Source of the DNA: Orychophragmus violaceus
Taxonomy: Eukaryota > Streptophyta > Magnoliopsida > Brassicales > Brassicaceae
DNA length: 64,000 nucleotides
Assembly: GCA_030180135.1 (NCBI GenBank)
Contig: CM058230.1
Location: 24,698,067-24,762,066 of the forward strand
Direction of reading: 5' to 3'
Shown: positions 37,618 to 47,008 of the stretch, piece by piece
Layout: each line of letters begins with the position of its first letter
Numbering within the stretch: position 1 is the first letter of the stretch
Translations under genes and position numbers: made by a program
Notes under the pieces: generated by a model
The model's database searches: none
Told to the model about the DNA's origin: nothing
Seen by the model: only the letters and a program-made list of their open reading frames with translations

Positions 37618-40600
37618 ATGGCTGAAGTTCCTGCTAATGTTGATCGGGCTTTTGGGGTCACGAACATCAAGACTCACATTCCTATTAAGCTTGATTTCGA
37701 TGACCATAACTACGATGCCTGGCGAGAACTGTTCCAGATGCATTGTCTGACCTTCGATGTATCCGGACATCTTGACGGATCTGTGGTTGCTAATGGCGCT
37801 GCAGATTTGATGTGGCAGAAGCGTGACGGTTTGGTTAAGTTATGGATTTACGGGACGCTTACTGAACCGCTGTTCAAATCCACCTTCCGACCAGGAGGTA
37901 CAGCACGAGATGTTTGGTTGAGAATTGAAAACCAATTCCGTAACAACAAGGAAGCACGTGCAATCAAGATTGATAACGAGCTGAGGACCAGCGAGATCGG
38001 TGATCAAACGATTCAAGCGTATTGTCAGAAGATCAAGTCGCTCGGAGATCTTCTGGCCAACGTCGATGCTCCGGTCACAGAGAGGAATTTGGTGATGTAC
38101 ATGCTTAACGGACTTAATGACAAGTTCGATAATATCATCAACGTCATTCAGCACAAAGATCCCTTCCCGTCCTTTGATGCTGCCAAGAACATGCTGGAGA
38201 TGGAGGAATCAAGACTCAAAAGGGCCAACAAGATCACGCCATCCAACTCTGATAACTCCTCTACCTCCACGGTTCTGACTGTCTCCGAGGCGTCTCCAAA
38301 GCCAGCTGGTTCGAAACCACAGAACCATCAGCGATTTAATAACAACCGGGGAAAGAGAAACAACCGTGGTCGTGGTAATTATCAAAACCGTCAGTCCTTT
38401 AATCAATGGAACTCTCCTCCTTGGTTTGGCGGCGCTGGACCATGGTCAGCTCCTTTCCAACAATGGAGCTCTTACCCGATGTGGAACAATCCTCGTCCAA
38501 TGATGTCGATGCAACCGTCGCAGAATCAAGGAACTCAAGCACACCTCACGGAGATAGCGGCTCCGACCATCTACTCCCAAGCGTACACCTCTGATACTTT
38601 CCCTGATAACTCTGCCGGTGATTGGTACATGGACTCTGGCGCGACGGCCCATCTCTCAAACTCGGCAGGTACACTCCAATCTCATTTTATGCCTAGCGCC
38701 TCTCGATCAGTTATTGTCGGCAACGGTTCGTCTCTTCCTGTTCAATCTATTGGCTCCACTACTCTCTCTTCACACTCTCGCCCTTTAACTCTTTCAAATG
38801 TGCTTGTTACGCCTAAGATTATTAAAAACTTAATATCTGTTCGTCAGTTCACGACAGATAATTGGTGTAGCGTTGAATTTGACCCGTTTGGTTTTTCTGT
38901 GAAGGACCTTCAAACGCGCAAAACTCTTCTCCGCAGTGACAGCACAGGAGATCTTTATCCCATTCCGGCCCATCTCAATAAAAGCTCTACTTCTACAGCT
39001 CTTTTGGCCTCGTCTCCTACGCTTTGGCACAAGCGACTTGGCCATATCAATAATGCCGTTTTAAAATCTGTTTTTTCTAGCAACTCTGATCTTTGTAATG
39101 GCGAAAGCCTTCCTCATTTCTGTGAACCGTGTCAATTGGGCAAATCAATAAAGTTTCCTTTCAAAACATCTCAAACACAAGTTTCTGCTCCTTTTGATAT
39201 AGTTCATTCAGATGTCTGGACATCTCCGGTTCCTAGCATCAGTGGCATAAGATATTATGTTCTTTTCTTGGATCATCACTCACACTTCCTGTGGGTGTAT
39301 CCTCTCCGACGTAAATGCGACGTTTTTTCTAAGTTCCTTCATTTTGTCGCTTACATAAAGACCCAATTCAATGCTACAATAAATTCATTCCAATGTGATA
39401 ATGGGGGCGAGTATCGCAATGAGCAGTTTGAGAAATTCTTTGACGCTCATGGGATTGTTCCTCGCTTTTCTTGTCCTCATACATCACAACAAAATGGAAA
39501 ATCGGAAAGGATGATTAGAACCATAAACAATGCCATTAGATCTCTCTTGTTTCAAGCCAAGCTTTCGCCAAGCTATTGGGTCGAGGCTTTGCACGTGGCT
39601 GTGCATATTCTAAACATCCTGCCATCAGTTGCTATTCAAAACCAGATCCCTTTCACAATTCTGTTCAAGAAAAAGCCAACTTATGACCATCTTAGAGTGT
39701 TTGGCAGCCTCTGTTTTCCAAATCAAAATCACTCTAATTTATCAAAACTGTCAGCTAGATCGGTCCCTTGTTTGTTCCTCGGTTACCCCACTCAGCACCG
39801 TGGATATCGCTGCTTGGATCTAAAGTCTAAAAAAATAATCATCTCACGAAATGTGACATTTGATGAGACTAAGTTCCCAGCAGCGACTCCATTGGACAAA
39901 TCAGGCTCGTCATATTTGTTCCTTGATTCCGATGATGAGCCTTCCCCAATGCTAAAGTCGATCCTTCATGCTCCAACCGTTGCTCAAGTTCCATTACAAC
40001 CAGCAACGATTCCTGCTGTACCATCTTCTCGACCATCTCGCTCCAAAGTTCTCCATCCGAGACATGGAATGTCGACAAGGTCCAAATCTGGTATAACAAA
40101 AAAAAAGCAGATCCTTTCTCTCACTGCCACTTCAATTTCTCCATTACCAAAAAGCCATATTCATGCTCTTTCTGATCCAAACTGGACACCGGCAATGACT
40201 GATGAGCATGACGCCATGCTTAAAACAAAGACTTGGAGTCTTGTGCCTCGTCCGAATGACACTAATATTGTTCGTTCCATGTGGTTATTTAAGCATAAAT
40301 ATGATGCTAATGGGAATTTAACACGCCATAAGGCGAGATTGGTTGCTAATGGAAAATCACAGGAAGCTGGAGTGGATTTTACAGAAACTTTCTCACCGGT
40401 GGTCAAGCCAACAACGATAAGAACAGTTCTTCATCTGGCTGTCTCTCGCAATTGGCCAATACATCAGCTTGATGTGAAAAATGCGTTCCTGCAAGGTGAC
40501 TTAAAAGAGACTGTTTACATGCATCAGCCTCCAGGATTCGTAGACACAGCCTTTCCTAAGCATGTATGCAAGCTGCATAAGGCAATTTACGGACTGAAAC

Positions 40601-41691
40601 AGGCTCCACGAGCATGGAACTCGAAATTTTCCAGCTTCTTAACCACTATTGGCTTTGTTTCTAGTCGTGCAGATACTTCGCTTTTTGTATACAGGAAAGG
40701 AACAGAGATGGCATATGTTCTACTGTACGTGGATGATATTATATTGACAGCCTCATCACAGTCACTCATCACGCAGATTGTTCGATCACTCAAGACAGCT
40801 TTCCCAATGACTGATCTGGGCAGATTAAATCACTTTCTGGGAATAAAAGCTGACTACAATGAAGCTGGATTGTTCTTAAGCCAGAGCCTATACGCTGAGG
40901 ACATTATCAAGCGAGCAGGAATGATGGAGTGCAAGACAGTTTTAACTCCAGTCGACCTCAAATCTAAGCTCTCGGCAGAGGAGGGTGAACCGATTACAGA
41001 CCCAACATCATATCGGAGCCTTGCCGGAGCTCTTCAGTACCTAACGTTGACGAGACCAGATATTGCGTATGCTGTCCACCAAATCTGCCTTTACATGCAT
41101 TTACCACGAGTTCCACATTTTCAAGCGTTGAAAAGGATAATTCGCTACTTAAAAGGAACGTTGTCACACGGCCTGCAACTAAATAGAGGTTCCACTTCTA
41201 TCCTGACAGCTTATTCGGATGCGGACTGGGCCGGATGCCCAGACACGAGACGCTCAACATCAGGCTACTGCGTCTTCTTAGGTCCATCGCTGGTGTCGTG
41301 GTCTGCGAAGCGTCAACAAACCGTGTCAAGGTCGAGCTCGGAGGCAGAATATAAAGGAGTTGCGAATACAGTCGCAGAGCTAACTTGGATCAGAAATCTA
41401 ATGCGTGAGCTACATAGTCCAGTGGAACGCGCTTCAGTTGTGTATTGTGACAACATAAGCTCTGTCTATTTAGCCTCCAACCCAGTAAAGCACCAGAGAA
41501 CAAAGCATATAGAGCTTGATATTCACTTTGTCAGAGAAAAAGTTCAGATTGGCGAAGTGCGAGTCATTCATGTACCATCCTCATCGCAATTCGCTGACAT
41601 CTTCACAAAAGGTTTACCAAGCTCTCTGTTCATGGAATTCAGGTCCAGTTTAAGCATCATACCTTACGATGCTTCAACTGAGGGAGGGTAA
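37618..41691 (+). CDS. Ty1/copia gag-pol polyprotein, intact (1357 aa)
   Basis: One uninterrupted frame. The gag domain covers about residues 1-200, followed by an Asn/Arg/Gln/Trp-rich linker (210-300) in which no CCHC zinc knuckle is found. Protease has WYMDSGATAHLS near residue 337 (DSG active site). The GAG-pre-integrase box LWHKRLGHIN is near 468. Integrase has HSDVW near 529, QCDNGGEY near 593 and NGKSERMIR near 626 (the D, D, E residues). RT has HQLDVKNAFLQGDL near 946 and LLYVDDIIL near 1037. RNase H has SDADWAG near 1202, SSSEAEYKG near 1240 and YCDN near 1278. The protein is cleaved by its own protease into the parts that copy and insert the element. It ends EGG, encoded by the purine tract, and its TAA stop is the first three bases of the 3' LTR. 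Confidence 0.95.
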   Translation: MAEVPANVDRAFGVTNIKTHIPIKLDFDDHNYDAWRELFQMHCLTFDVSGHLDGSVVANGAADLMWQKRDGLVKLWIYGTLTEPLFKSTFRPGGTARDVWLRIENQFRNNKEARAIKIDNELRTSEIGDQTIQAYCQKIKSLGDLLANVDAPVTERNLVMYMLNGLNDKFDNIINVIQHKDPFPSFDAAKNMLEMEESRLKRANKITPSNSDNSSTSTVLTVSEASPKPAGSKPQNHQRFNNNRGKRNNRGRGNYQNRQSFNQWNSPPWFGGAGPWSAPFQQWSSYPMWNNPRPMMSMQPSQNQGTQAHLTEIAAPTIYSQAYTSDTFPDNSAGDWYMDSGATAHLSNSAGTLQSHFMPSASRSVIVGNGSSLPVQSIGSTTLSSHSRPLTLSNVLVTPKIIKNLISVRQFTTDNWCSVEFDPFGFSVKDLQTRKTLLRSDSTGDLYPIPAHLNKSSTSTALLASSPTLWHKRLGHINNAVLKSVFSSNSDLCNGESLPHFCEPCQLGKSIKFPFKTSQTQVSAPFDIVHSDVWTSPVPSISGIRYYVLFLDHHSHFLWVYPLRRKCDVFSKFLHFVAYIKTQFNATINSFQCDNGGEYRNEQFEKFFDAHGIVPRFSCPHTSQQNGKSERMIRTINNAIRSLLFQAKLSPSYWVEALHVAVHILNILPSVAIQNQIPFTILFKKKPTYDHLRVFGSLCFPNQNHSNLSKLSARSVPCLFLGYPTQHRGYRCLDLKSKKIIISRNVTFDETKFPAATPLDKSGSSYLFLDSDDEPSPMLKSILHAPTVAQVPLQPATIPAVPSSRPSRSKVLHPRHGMSTRSKSGITKKKQILSLTATSISPLPKSHIHALSDPNWTPAMTDEHDAMLKTKTWSLVPRPNDTNIVRSMWLFKHKYDANGNLTRHKARLVANGKSQEAGVDFTETFSPVVKPTTIRTVLHLAVSRNWPIHQLDVKNAFLQGDLKETVYMHQPPGFVDTAFPKHVCKLHKAIYGLKQAPRAWNSKFSSFLTTIGFVSSRADTSLFVYRKGTEMAYVLLYVDDIILTASSQSLITQIVRSLKTAFPMTDLGRLNHFLGIKADYNEAGLFLSQSLYAEDIIKRAGMMECKTVLTPVDLKSKLSAEEGEPITDPTSYRSLAGALQYLTLTRPDIAYAVHQICLYMHLPRVPHFQALKRIIRYLKGTLSHGLQLNRGSTSILTAYSDADWAGCPDTRRSTSGYCVFLGPSLVSWSAKRQQTVSRSSSEAEYKGVANTVAELTWIRNLMRELHSPVERASVVYCDNISSVYLASNPVKHQRTKHIELDIHFVREKVQIGEVRVIHVPSSSQFADIFTKGLPSSLFMEFRSSLSIIPYDASTEGG
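41680..41688 (+). other. polypurine tract of copia family II
   Basis: GAGGGAGGG directly before the 3' LTR; plus-strand primer and also the last codons of the polyprotein. Confidence 0.88.
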
Positions 41692-41845
41692 TAGAATCAG
41701 TTAGGATTCTTACGATATTCCTGTTATTCACTTGTTAATAATTCAAATGTATAGCTCCTATTTTGGTGTATCGGTTGTAACTATATTGGCTATTTAACGC
41801 CATTGTTATTCAATGAATACTCAAGGGGAATTCTCCAAACTGTCA
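41689..41845 (+). repeat. 3' LTR of copia family II
   Basis: 157 bp, one difference from the 5' LTR. It is followed by the duplicated GGCCT and then the resumed S-receptor coding sequence. Confidence 0.95.
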
Positions 41846-42949
41846 GGCCTAACGCTTACTGTGACGTAAACACGCCAGCATTGTGTAATTGTATTGGAGG
41901 GTTCTACCCCAAGAACCAGCAGCAGTGGGACATGAGATACAGATCAGATGGGTGTGTGAGGAGGACACCACTGAGCTGCAGCGGGGATGGGTTTTTGCGG
42001 CTAAAGAATATAAAGTTGCCGGATACTGTGACGGCGACTGTGGAAAGGGGAATTGGTTTGGACAAATGCGAAGAGAGATGCCGTAGGGATTGTAACTGTA
42101 CGTCGTATGCGAGTGTGGATGTCCGAAGTGGCGTATTGGGTTGTGTGATTTGGTCCGGAGAACTCGTTGACATCCGTAATTATGCTGCCGGTGGTCAAGA
42201 TCTGTACGTCAGATTGAATGCTGCTGATGTTGGTTAGCTCTATCTCCCTAAATTAGACACGGATCCGACTATGATATCGAGAAATCCGTGTCAAATTCTA
42301 AATGTGACTCATGAAGTTATATAATCATATAAAATAATTATGTCAAATTCTAAAAGTACATAAAAATAAACTTTATGTCAAGTATATGAGGCATACGAGC
42401 TTGACGTTCCATTAGAAAAAGATTCCGAACTAAAGAAAAATGCTTTTAAAACGTCTTAATCTTACCAATCGTGATTGAAATCGAAGTGGTAAGATTCAAA
42501 TTGGTCAGCTAAAACTGAGTCTTCACTTCTTCTTCTTTTTTTTTCAGTCGAGAAAGACAGAAACATAAATGAACAAATCATAGGTTGGAGTATTGGAGTC
42601 ATGAGTTTTACGCTTCTTATGAGTTTTATACTGCTGTGTTTTTGGAAAAGGAGAAGCAAGCGAGCAAGAGCACTTAATTAACAACCTCGAGCATAAAGTT
42701 TAACAATGTCGTGTCCGAATGATATACAGTGTGTATCAAGAAAATACTTGCAGGATTTATCATGTGTGAATTTATAAGTTCCATATTTTTGTTTTATGTC
42801 TTGTTTTAAGATATCGATGGTTTATAATAAGATTAGGTTGGATATTATTTAAGGTTTTAGTTATTAATTAATAGTGAAAGTAACTAATATAGTTATGTAT
42901 GACGATACGGAAAATGGAAAAATAATCTTTTAGTTAAATATAACTAAAC

Positions 42950-44881
42950 CTATACTATTAAAACAAGAAGGTTTTATGAAACTAACTTTTAGTTGACGTG
43001 TTCATTACGATGTATGCATTAAAATTAATAGATATTTTAGTTATTCACTAGGATTATTTTTACGTTTAATAAAATTAGATTATATGTGGTCATGCTAAAT
43101 ATTCTCTAATTAATAATTTTATTTCAAAATATATTCATAATATTTTTGAATATCTTTTGTCTTAAACATAAATATATATTTTATTTTTTTGACTTTTAAG
43201 CAAAAATATATTAATTTCGTATTTATAAATAAAATTTATTATAAAACAATTTTAATTACATTTTAGTTTAAATATTCACTAATTTATTATTTTATTCAAA
43301 ATATATCCATAATATCTTTGAATTTCTTTTTGTTTCAAATATATATATATATATATATATTATAACAAAATCTTACAAAAATATGTTTAGTACTTGATTC
43401 TTATAAAAATAATTACTAAATTGTATTTATTATTAAATTTTATTGAAAAATAATTTTAATTAATTCTAATATATAAAATAAACATAAAAATCTTTATATT
43501 TAGATCATTATAAAATATATTGAAAAATAGATTAATTAATTTCATTTATTATTAAAAACAAACTTTGTCTACTAAAAAGACTGTTTAAAAAGACGTATGA
43601 ACCAAGTTCAATTGATATATTTTTAATTTGATAATAAATAAAATTATTAAATATTTATATTATTCAAATACATGATGAATTAGAATATGGTTGATATTTG
43701 TATGATCATAATTTTTAAATGGTTGTTCTATCAAATTTTTAAAATACTTAGACTATTATAAGATGAGTTGAAATATAAATTAATTGTTTCGATTAATTAA
43801 AATTTTAATAATATTTATTAAAAAGATGAATTAATCAATTTTAATTATAGAAACATTTAAATAAACTTAATCCAATCCAACAATATTAAATGGATCCATT
43901 ATCATATTTTAGTTACATTTTGATCTATAGATAAAGATCAAAATATTTATATTTAGACAATTATAAAACGGGTTGAAAAATAAATTAACCAATTTCAAAT
44001 AGAGAAAAGGCATAAAATAGCACAAAACATACTTTATCATAAATATAGCACCAAGAAAATTAATTGACATTTTTAGCATTATTTTGATTACAAAGACTTT
44101 TATAACATTATATAAATTAGGGTTTAGAGTTTATTATTTAGGGTTTAGGGTTTATTATTTAGAGTTAGGATTTAGTGTTTAGGGTTTATTATTGATGATT
44201 TAGGGTTTAGTATTTAGAGTTTAGGGTTTAGTATTTAAGGGTTTAGCATTAGGGTTAATTTTGTCTTATCCCTTTAATAAATGCTATTTTTTGTTTTTTT
44301 TACTTTGGTGCTATAATTGTGACAATTCATGTTTTTGTGCCATTTTTGCGATTTGCCCTTTCAATTATCTATATTATTAAAAAATTTGTCTATCAGATGA
44401 CAAATTAAAAAGATGTATTAAGCAATTTCAATTGATATTTATTAACTTGATAAAATATTAAAATTATTCAATATTTATTATTCTAATAAATGATGAGTTA
44501 CAGTTAATGTTTTTAAATGATTGTTTTATCAAAATTTTAAAATACTTAAATTACTATAAGATGAGTTGAAATATAAATTATCATGTTTCGACTTTAATAA
44601 ATATGTAATTATATTTATCTAAAAATTATAAATTTAGTTATTAAAATATTAAAAACATAAATAAATTTCATATATGAGCATATGATATTTAAAAAATAAA
44701 ATAAATCAACACAATACATATTATACTTATATCACATACCTTTTATAATGACTGTTTTATTAAAATCAATATATTGTAAAACAATTTTCAAAAAAAAAAC
44801 TTATTCAAACAAAATAATTTTTTTAAAAATATTTTAAAATAAAAATAAACCCGCGCTTCTTCAGCACGGATCAAAATCTAA
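42950..44881 (+). mobile_element. probable Helitron B
   Basis: The right end shows an imperfect hairpin CCGCGC-TTCTTCA-GCACGG (44851-44869) followed after 8 bases by CTAA and then T, a CTRR-T Helitron terminus. The left end near 42950 (CCTATACTATTAAAACAAG) resembles the TCTATACTATTAAAA starts of Brassicaceae Helitrons with one change. The interior is AT-rich without coding capacity and contains a smaller TIR element. It begins about 270 bp after the S-receptor stop, close to where the kinase exons would be expected. Confidence 0.5.
44005..44361. mobile_element. small TIR element with telomere-like internal repeats
   Basis: The ends are degenerate inverted repeats: GAAAAGGCATAAAATAGCAC at the left pairs with the complement of the right end reading GCCATTTTTGCGATTTGCCC. 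A second pair is TATAGCACCAAG and CTTTGGTGCTATA. The centre (44120-44255) is a run of TTTAGGGTTTAGGG-like units interrupted by TTATTATTTAGAG. No coding sequence. Placement in a superfamily is uncertain; the flanking duplication is not clear. Confidence 0.55.
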
Positions 44882-44904
44882 TTATAAACTAAAATGATAA
44901 TCAT

Positions 44905-44918
44905 GAAGACCACATCAA
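44905..44918. repeat. LINE target duplication, left copy
   Basis: GAAGACCACATCAA, identical to 50798-50811 and bounding the LINE. Confidence 0.9.
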
Positions 44919-45031
44919 AAAAAAATATATATATAAAAAACTAACCTTATTTGACACGTCAGGACACGTCAGCAGGCAGGCGATCAATAAGGCGATCTAG
45001 GGCTTCCAAAGCGTACTCCCCAAGTTGGTCT

Positions 45032-47008
45032 ATGACGGCGCCGGAGCATGGCGGCTCCTCGCCAGAAAAGGACGTCGAAGGATGGGAGAAGGCGGGGGAC
45101 GGGGCCTATTCGGGAAAGGAGAGAGAGGTAGAGCAGGAGGGAAGCTTGGAGCGGGGGGAATCAAATACAGAAGCGAAGGTAGCAGAACCAGTAGGTTAAG
45201 AAATTCCGGAGGCGATAGAGGAGACATCAGAGATAGGAGGTAATGAGGTTCAGGTTCAGGATGAAAAGGAGGAGGAGGATCAGGCAAAAGAAGCAAAGAT
45301 GACTCTGTTTCAGAAGAAGAAGAAGGGCACGATGATGAAGAAATTGGATTGGTATGTTCCCCAGGGGGCAAAACCTACTATTGGCGATGTGAAAGAAAAG
45401 TCATGGTCCTCTGTTGTGAAGACAACTCACACCATGAAGCAATATGAGGTTTCTGTAGAGATGGTGGATGGGGAGGAGACTCTGATTCTCCCGGACTGTG
45501 TCTTCGGGGGAGCCCCAATATGGGAAGACTGTCTTATTGGCAAATTTCCAGAGAAGGCTCCACATGTGGCAGCAATACATCTCATAGTCAACAAGATTTG
45601 GTCTCTTGGCGACAAGTCAGTTAAAATTGAGGTGTTTGTCGAGAATGAAACTACGGTTAAGTTCAGGATTAATGATGCGGGAGTAAGGAAACGTGTTCTG
45701 CACAGGCGTATGTGGAATATCAAGAATATTCCCATGATGGTCAGTCAATGGAGCCCTAACATTGATGATGCACAACCGGCTCTCAAATCCATACCGTTGT
45801 GGGTTGTGATGCGCAATGTCCCGCAGTCTTTATTCTCTTGGGAAGGTCTTTGTGGCTTGACAAGTTATTTTGGTGTTCCAAGAAGGCTGCATCCAGAGAC
45901 ACTATGGTGTAAAACGTTCGAGGCGGCCCGTATCTTTGTAGATGTTGACCTCTCAAAAACTTTGCCCAAGTCTTTTTCGGTGCCATTGAAGAATGGAGAG
46001 AAGGTTACAGTGTCGTATGAATACCCATGGTTGCCTTCTCGCTGTGTATCGTGTAACAAATGGGGACATGAAAAATCTGAGTGTATGGCTGTGCCGGGAT
46101 CTCTCAGGATACTTGGCCGTGAGCCTAGCGCCTCAAAAAAGTCGGAAGGTGGAGAGACTATTTTGACAGCAGCTGGTGCGCAACCGGCAAGTGTCCGAGA
46201 ATCTAATGGCATGACTATTACTAATACTGCTTATCAAAATCTTGACCGTGAGCCTGGATCTTTGGGGAAGCATGTTGTTGATGTAAGTCCAAAGAAATCT
46301 GGTGCGCAACCGGCAAGAGATTTGAACTCTGAGGGCGTGAATGATGTAGGTAAGGATGTTGATCCATTGTCACTTGTTCGTGAGCCTAGTACATCGGAAA
46401 TGAATGTGGGGATTCCGAATGGGACTGGTGCGCTACCGGCAAGTGACATTAATGGATTGACAAAGGAACAGTTGGAAACTCAAACAAAGGCTAAGCAGGG
46501 CGCTGTTACTGATGAGGAGTTTCCTCACGAAACATAACAACAAGAAGGGCAGAATGTAGTAGAGGGGGGATGGAAGTTGGTGTCTCCAAAAAAGGCGGCG
46601 CGATCTCAATCAGTTGACGAGAATGAGCTAACTAATTCTTCGGGCTCCCGATACTCGGCTCTTTTAGAATCTGAGAACAGGGAGGAAGAAGATACCCAGG
46701 AGACAGATGCGGAAATTGATGATGTTGAGGAAGTGCACACTGATGTGGAAAACCCAGGGAGTTTTTTCTATTCTCCGAGCAAAGACAACATGAAGAAGAC
46801 GCAACAGTTGGTTATGCCCAGGTTATCTCTGCCGAGGCAATCTAAATTTAACCATAGGGTAGTGAAAGATGCTTCATATTATTTGGATAAATCACAACCT
46901 GGAAAACAGGAACCTCCACTGAAGCAGGGTCAGTCTAAGAACACTGGTTTAAATCAGATTTCGGGAAGCAAGAAGAGTCGTAAGCGGTCCTCAAAGCCTC
47001 ATCATTAA
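45032..47008 (+). pseudogene. LINE ORF1 (DUF4283, CCHC) with two in-frame stops
   Basis: The frame starts at ATG 45032 and ends with TAA 47006-47008, with stops at 45197-45199 and 46535-46537. Between the stops is the DUF4283-type RNA-binding region (LPDCVFGGAPIWEDCLIGKF near 45490-45550, PLWVVMRNVP near 45800). A zinc knuckle CVSCNKWGHEKSEC follows at about 46043-46084. The C-terminal half is low-complexity and has a repeated block GAQPAS, REP(S/G)S several times (46110-46450), ending in an acidic then basic tail. ORF1 proteins bind the element RNA. An ATG at 45299 could restart translation after the first stop, giving a 412-residue protein with the core domain. Confidence 0.88.

Larger units (their letters stand above)
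37347..41845 (+). mobile_element. intact young Ty1/copia element (family II) inside the S-receptor exon
   Basis: 157-bp LTRs (37347-37503 and 41689-41845) differ by one base (T/G at 37487 and its partner). The 5-bp duplication GGCCT (37342-37346 and 41846-41850) lies in the codons Gly-Pro of the CGPNAYC motif of the host gene. A tRNA(Met) primer site, one 1357-codon frame and a purine tract are in place. The element is 4499 bp and appears complete, possibly still able to transpose. LTR ends are TA...CA instead of TG...CA. Confidence 0.95.
36462..42681 (+). pseudogene. S-domain receptor (SRK/SLG/ARK-type), kinase-less and split by a copia element
   Basis: Exon 1 (36462-42232, minus the copia) encodes a signal peptide, then a bulb-lectin domain (ELGFFKTASSPRWYLGIWYK, WVANRDNPLS). 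The S-locus glycoprotein core (WQSFDFPTDTVLPGMKLGYD, SGPWNGIGFSGIPED) and the Cys-rich EGF/PAN part (CNCIGGF, CEERCRRDCNCTSY, GQDLYVRL) follow. A 315-bp intron (GT at 42233, AG at 42546-42547) leads to exon 2 (42548-42681), which encodes a transmembrane helix (IIGWSIGVMSFTLLMSFILL) and a basic stop-transfer, then TAA. No kinase exons follow. Apart from the insertion the frame is intact, so truncation at the membrane and the insertion are separate events. Proteins of this family act at the cell surface; SRK and SLG are linked to self-incompatibility. SLG-like, SRK-derived or ARK-like origin cannot be decided here. Confidence 0.85.

Noticed and set aside
36462..42681. A complete self-incompatibility locus
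   Set aside because: Only one kinase-less S-domain gene is present. No SCR-like small Cys-rich peptide or known S-locus flanking gene was recognised.
44110..44260. Interstitial telomere repeat
   Set aside because: The TTTAGGG units are irregular, mixed with TTATTATTTAGAG, and lie between the inverted ends of a small element, so they are internal element sequence.
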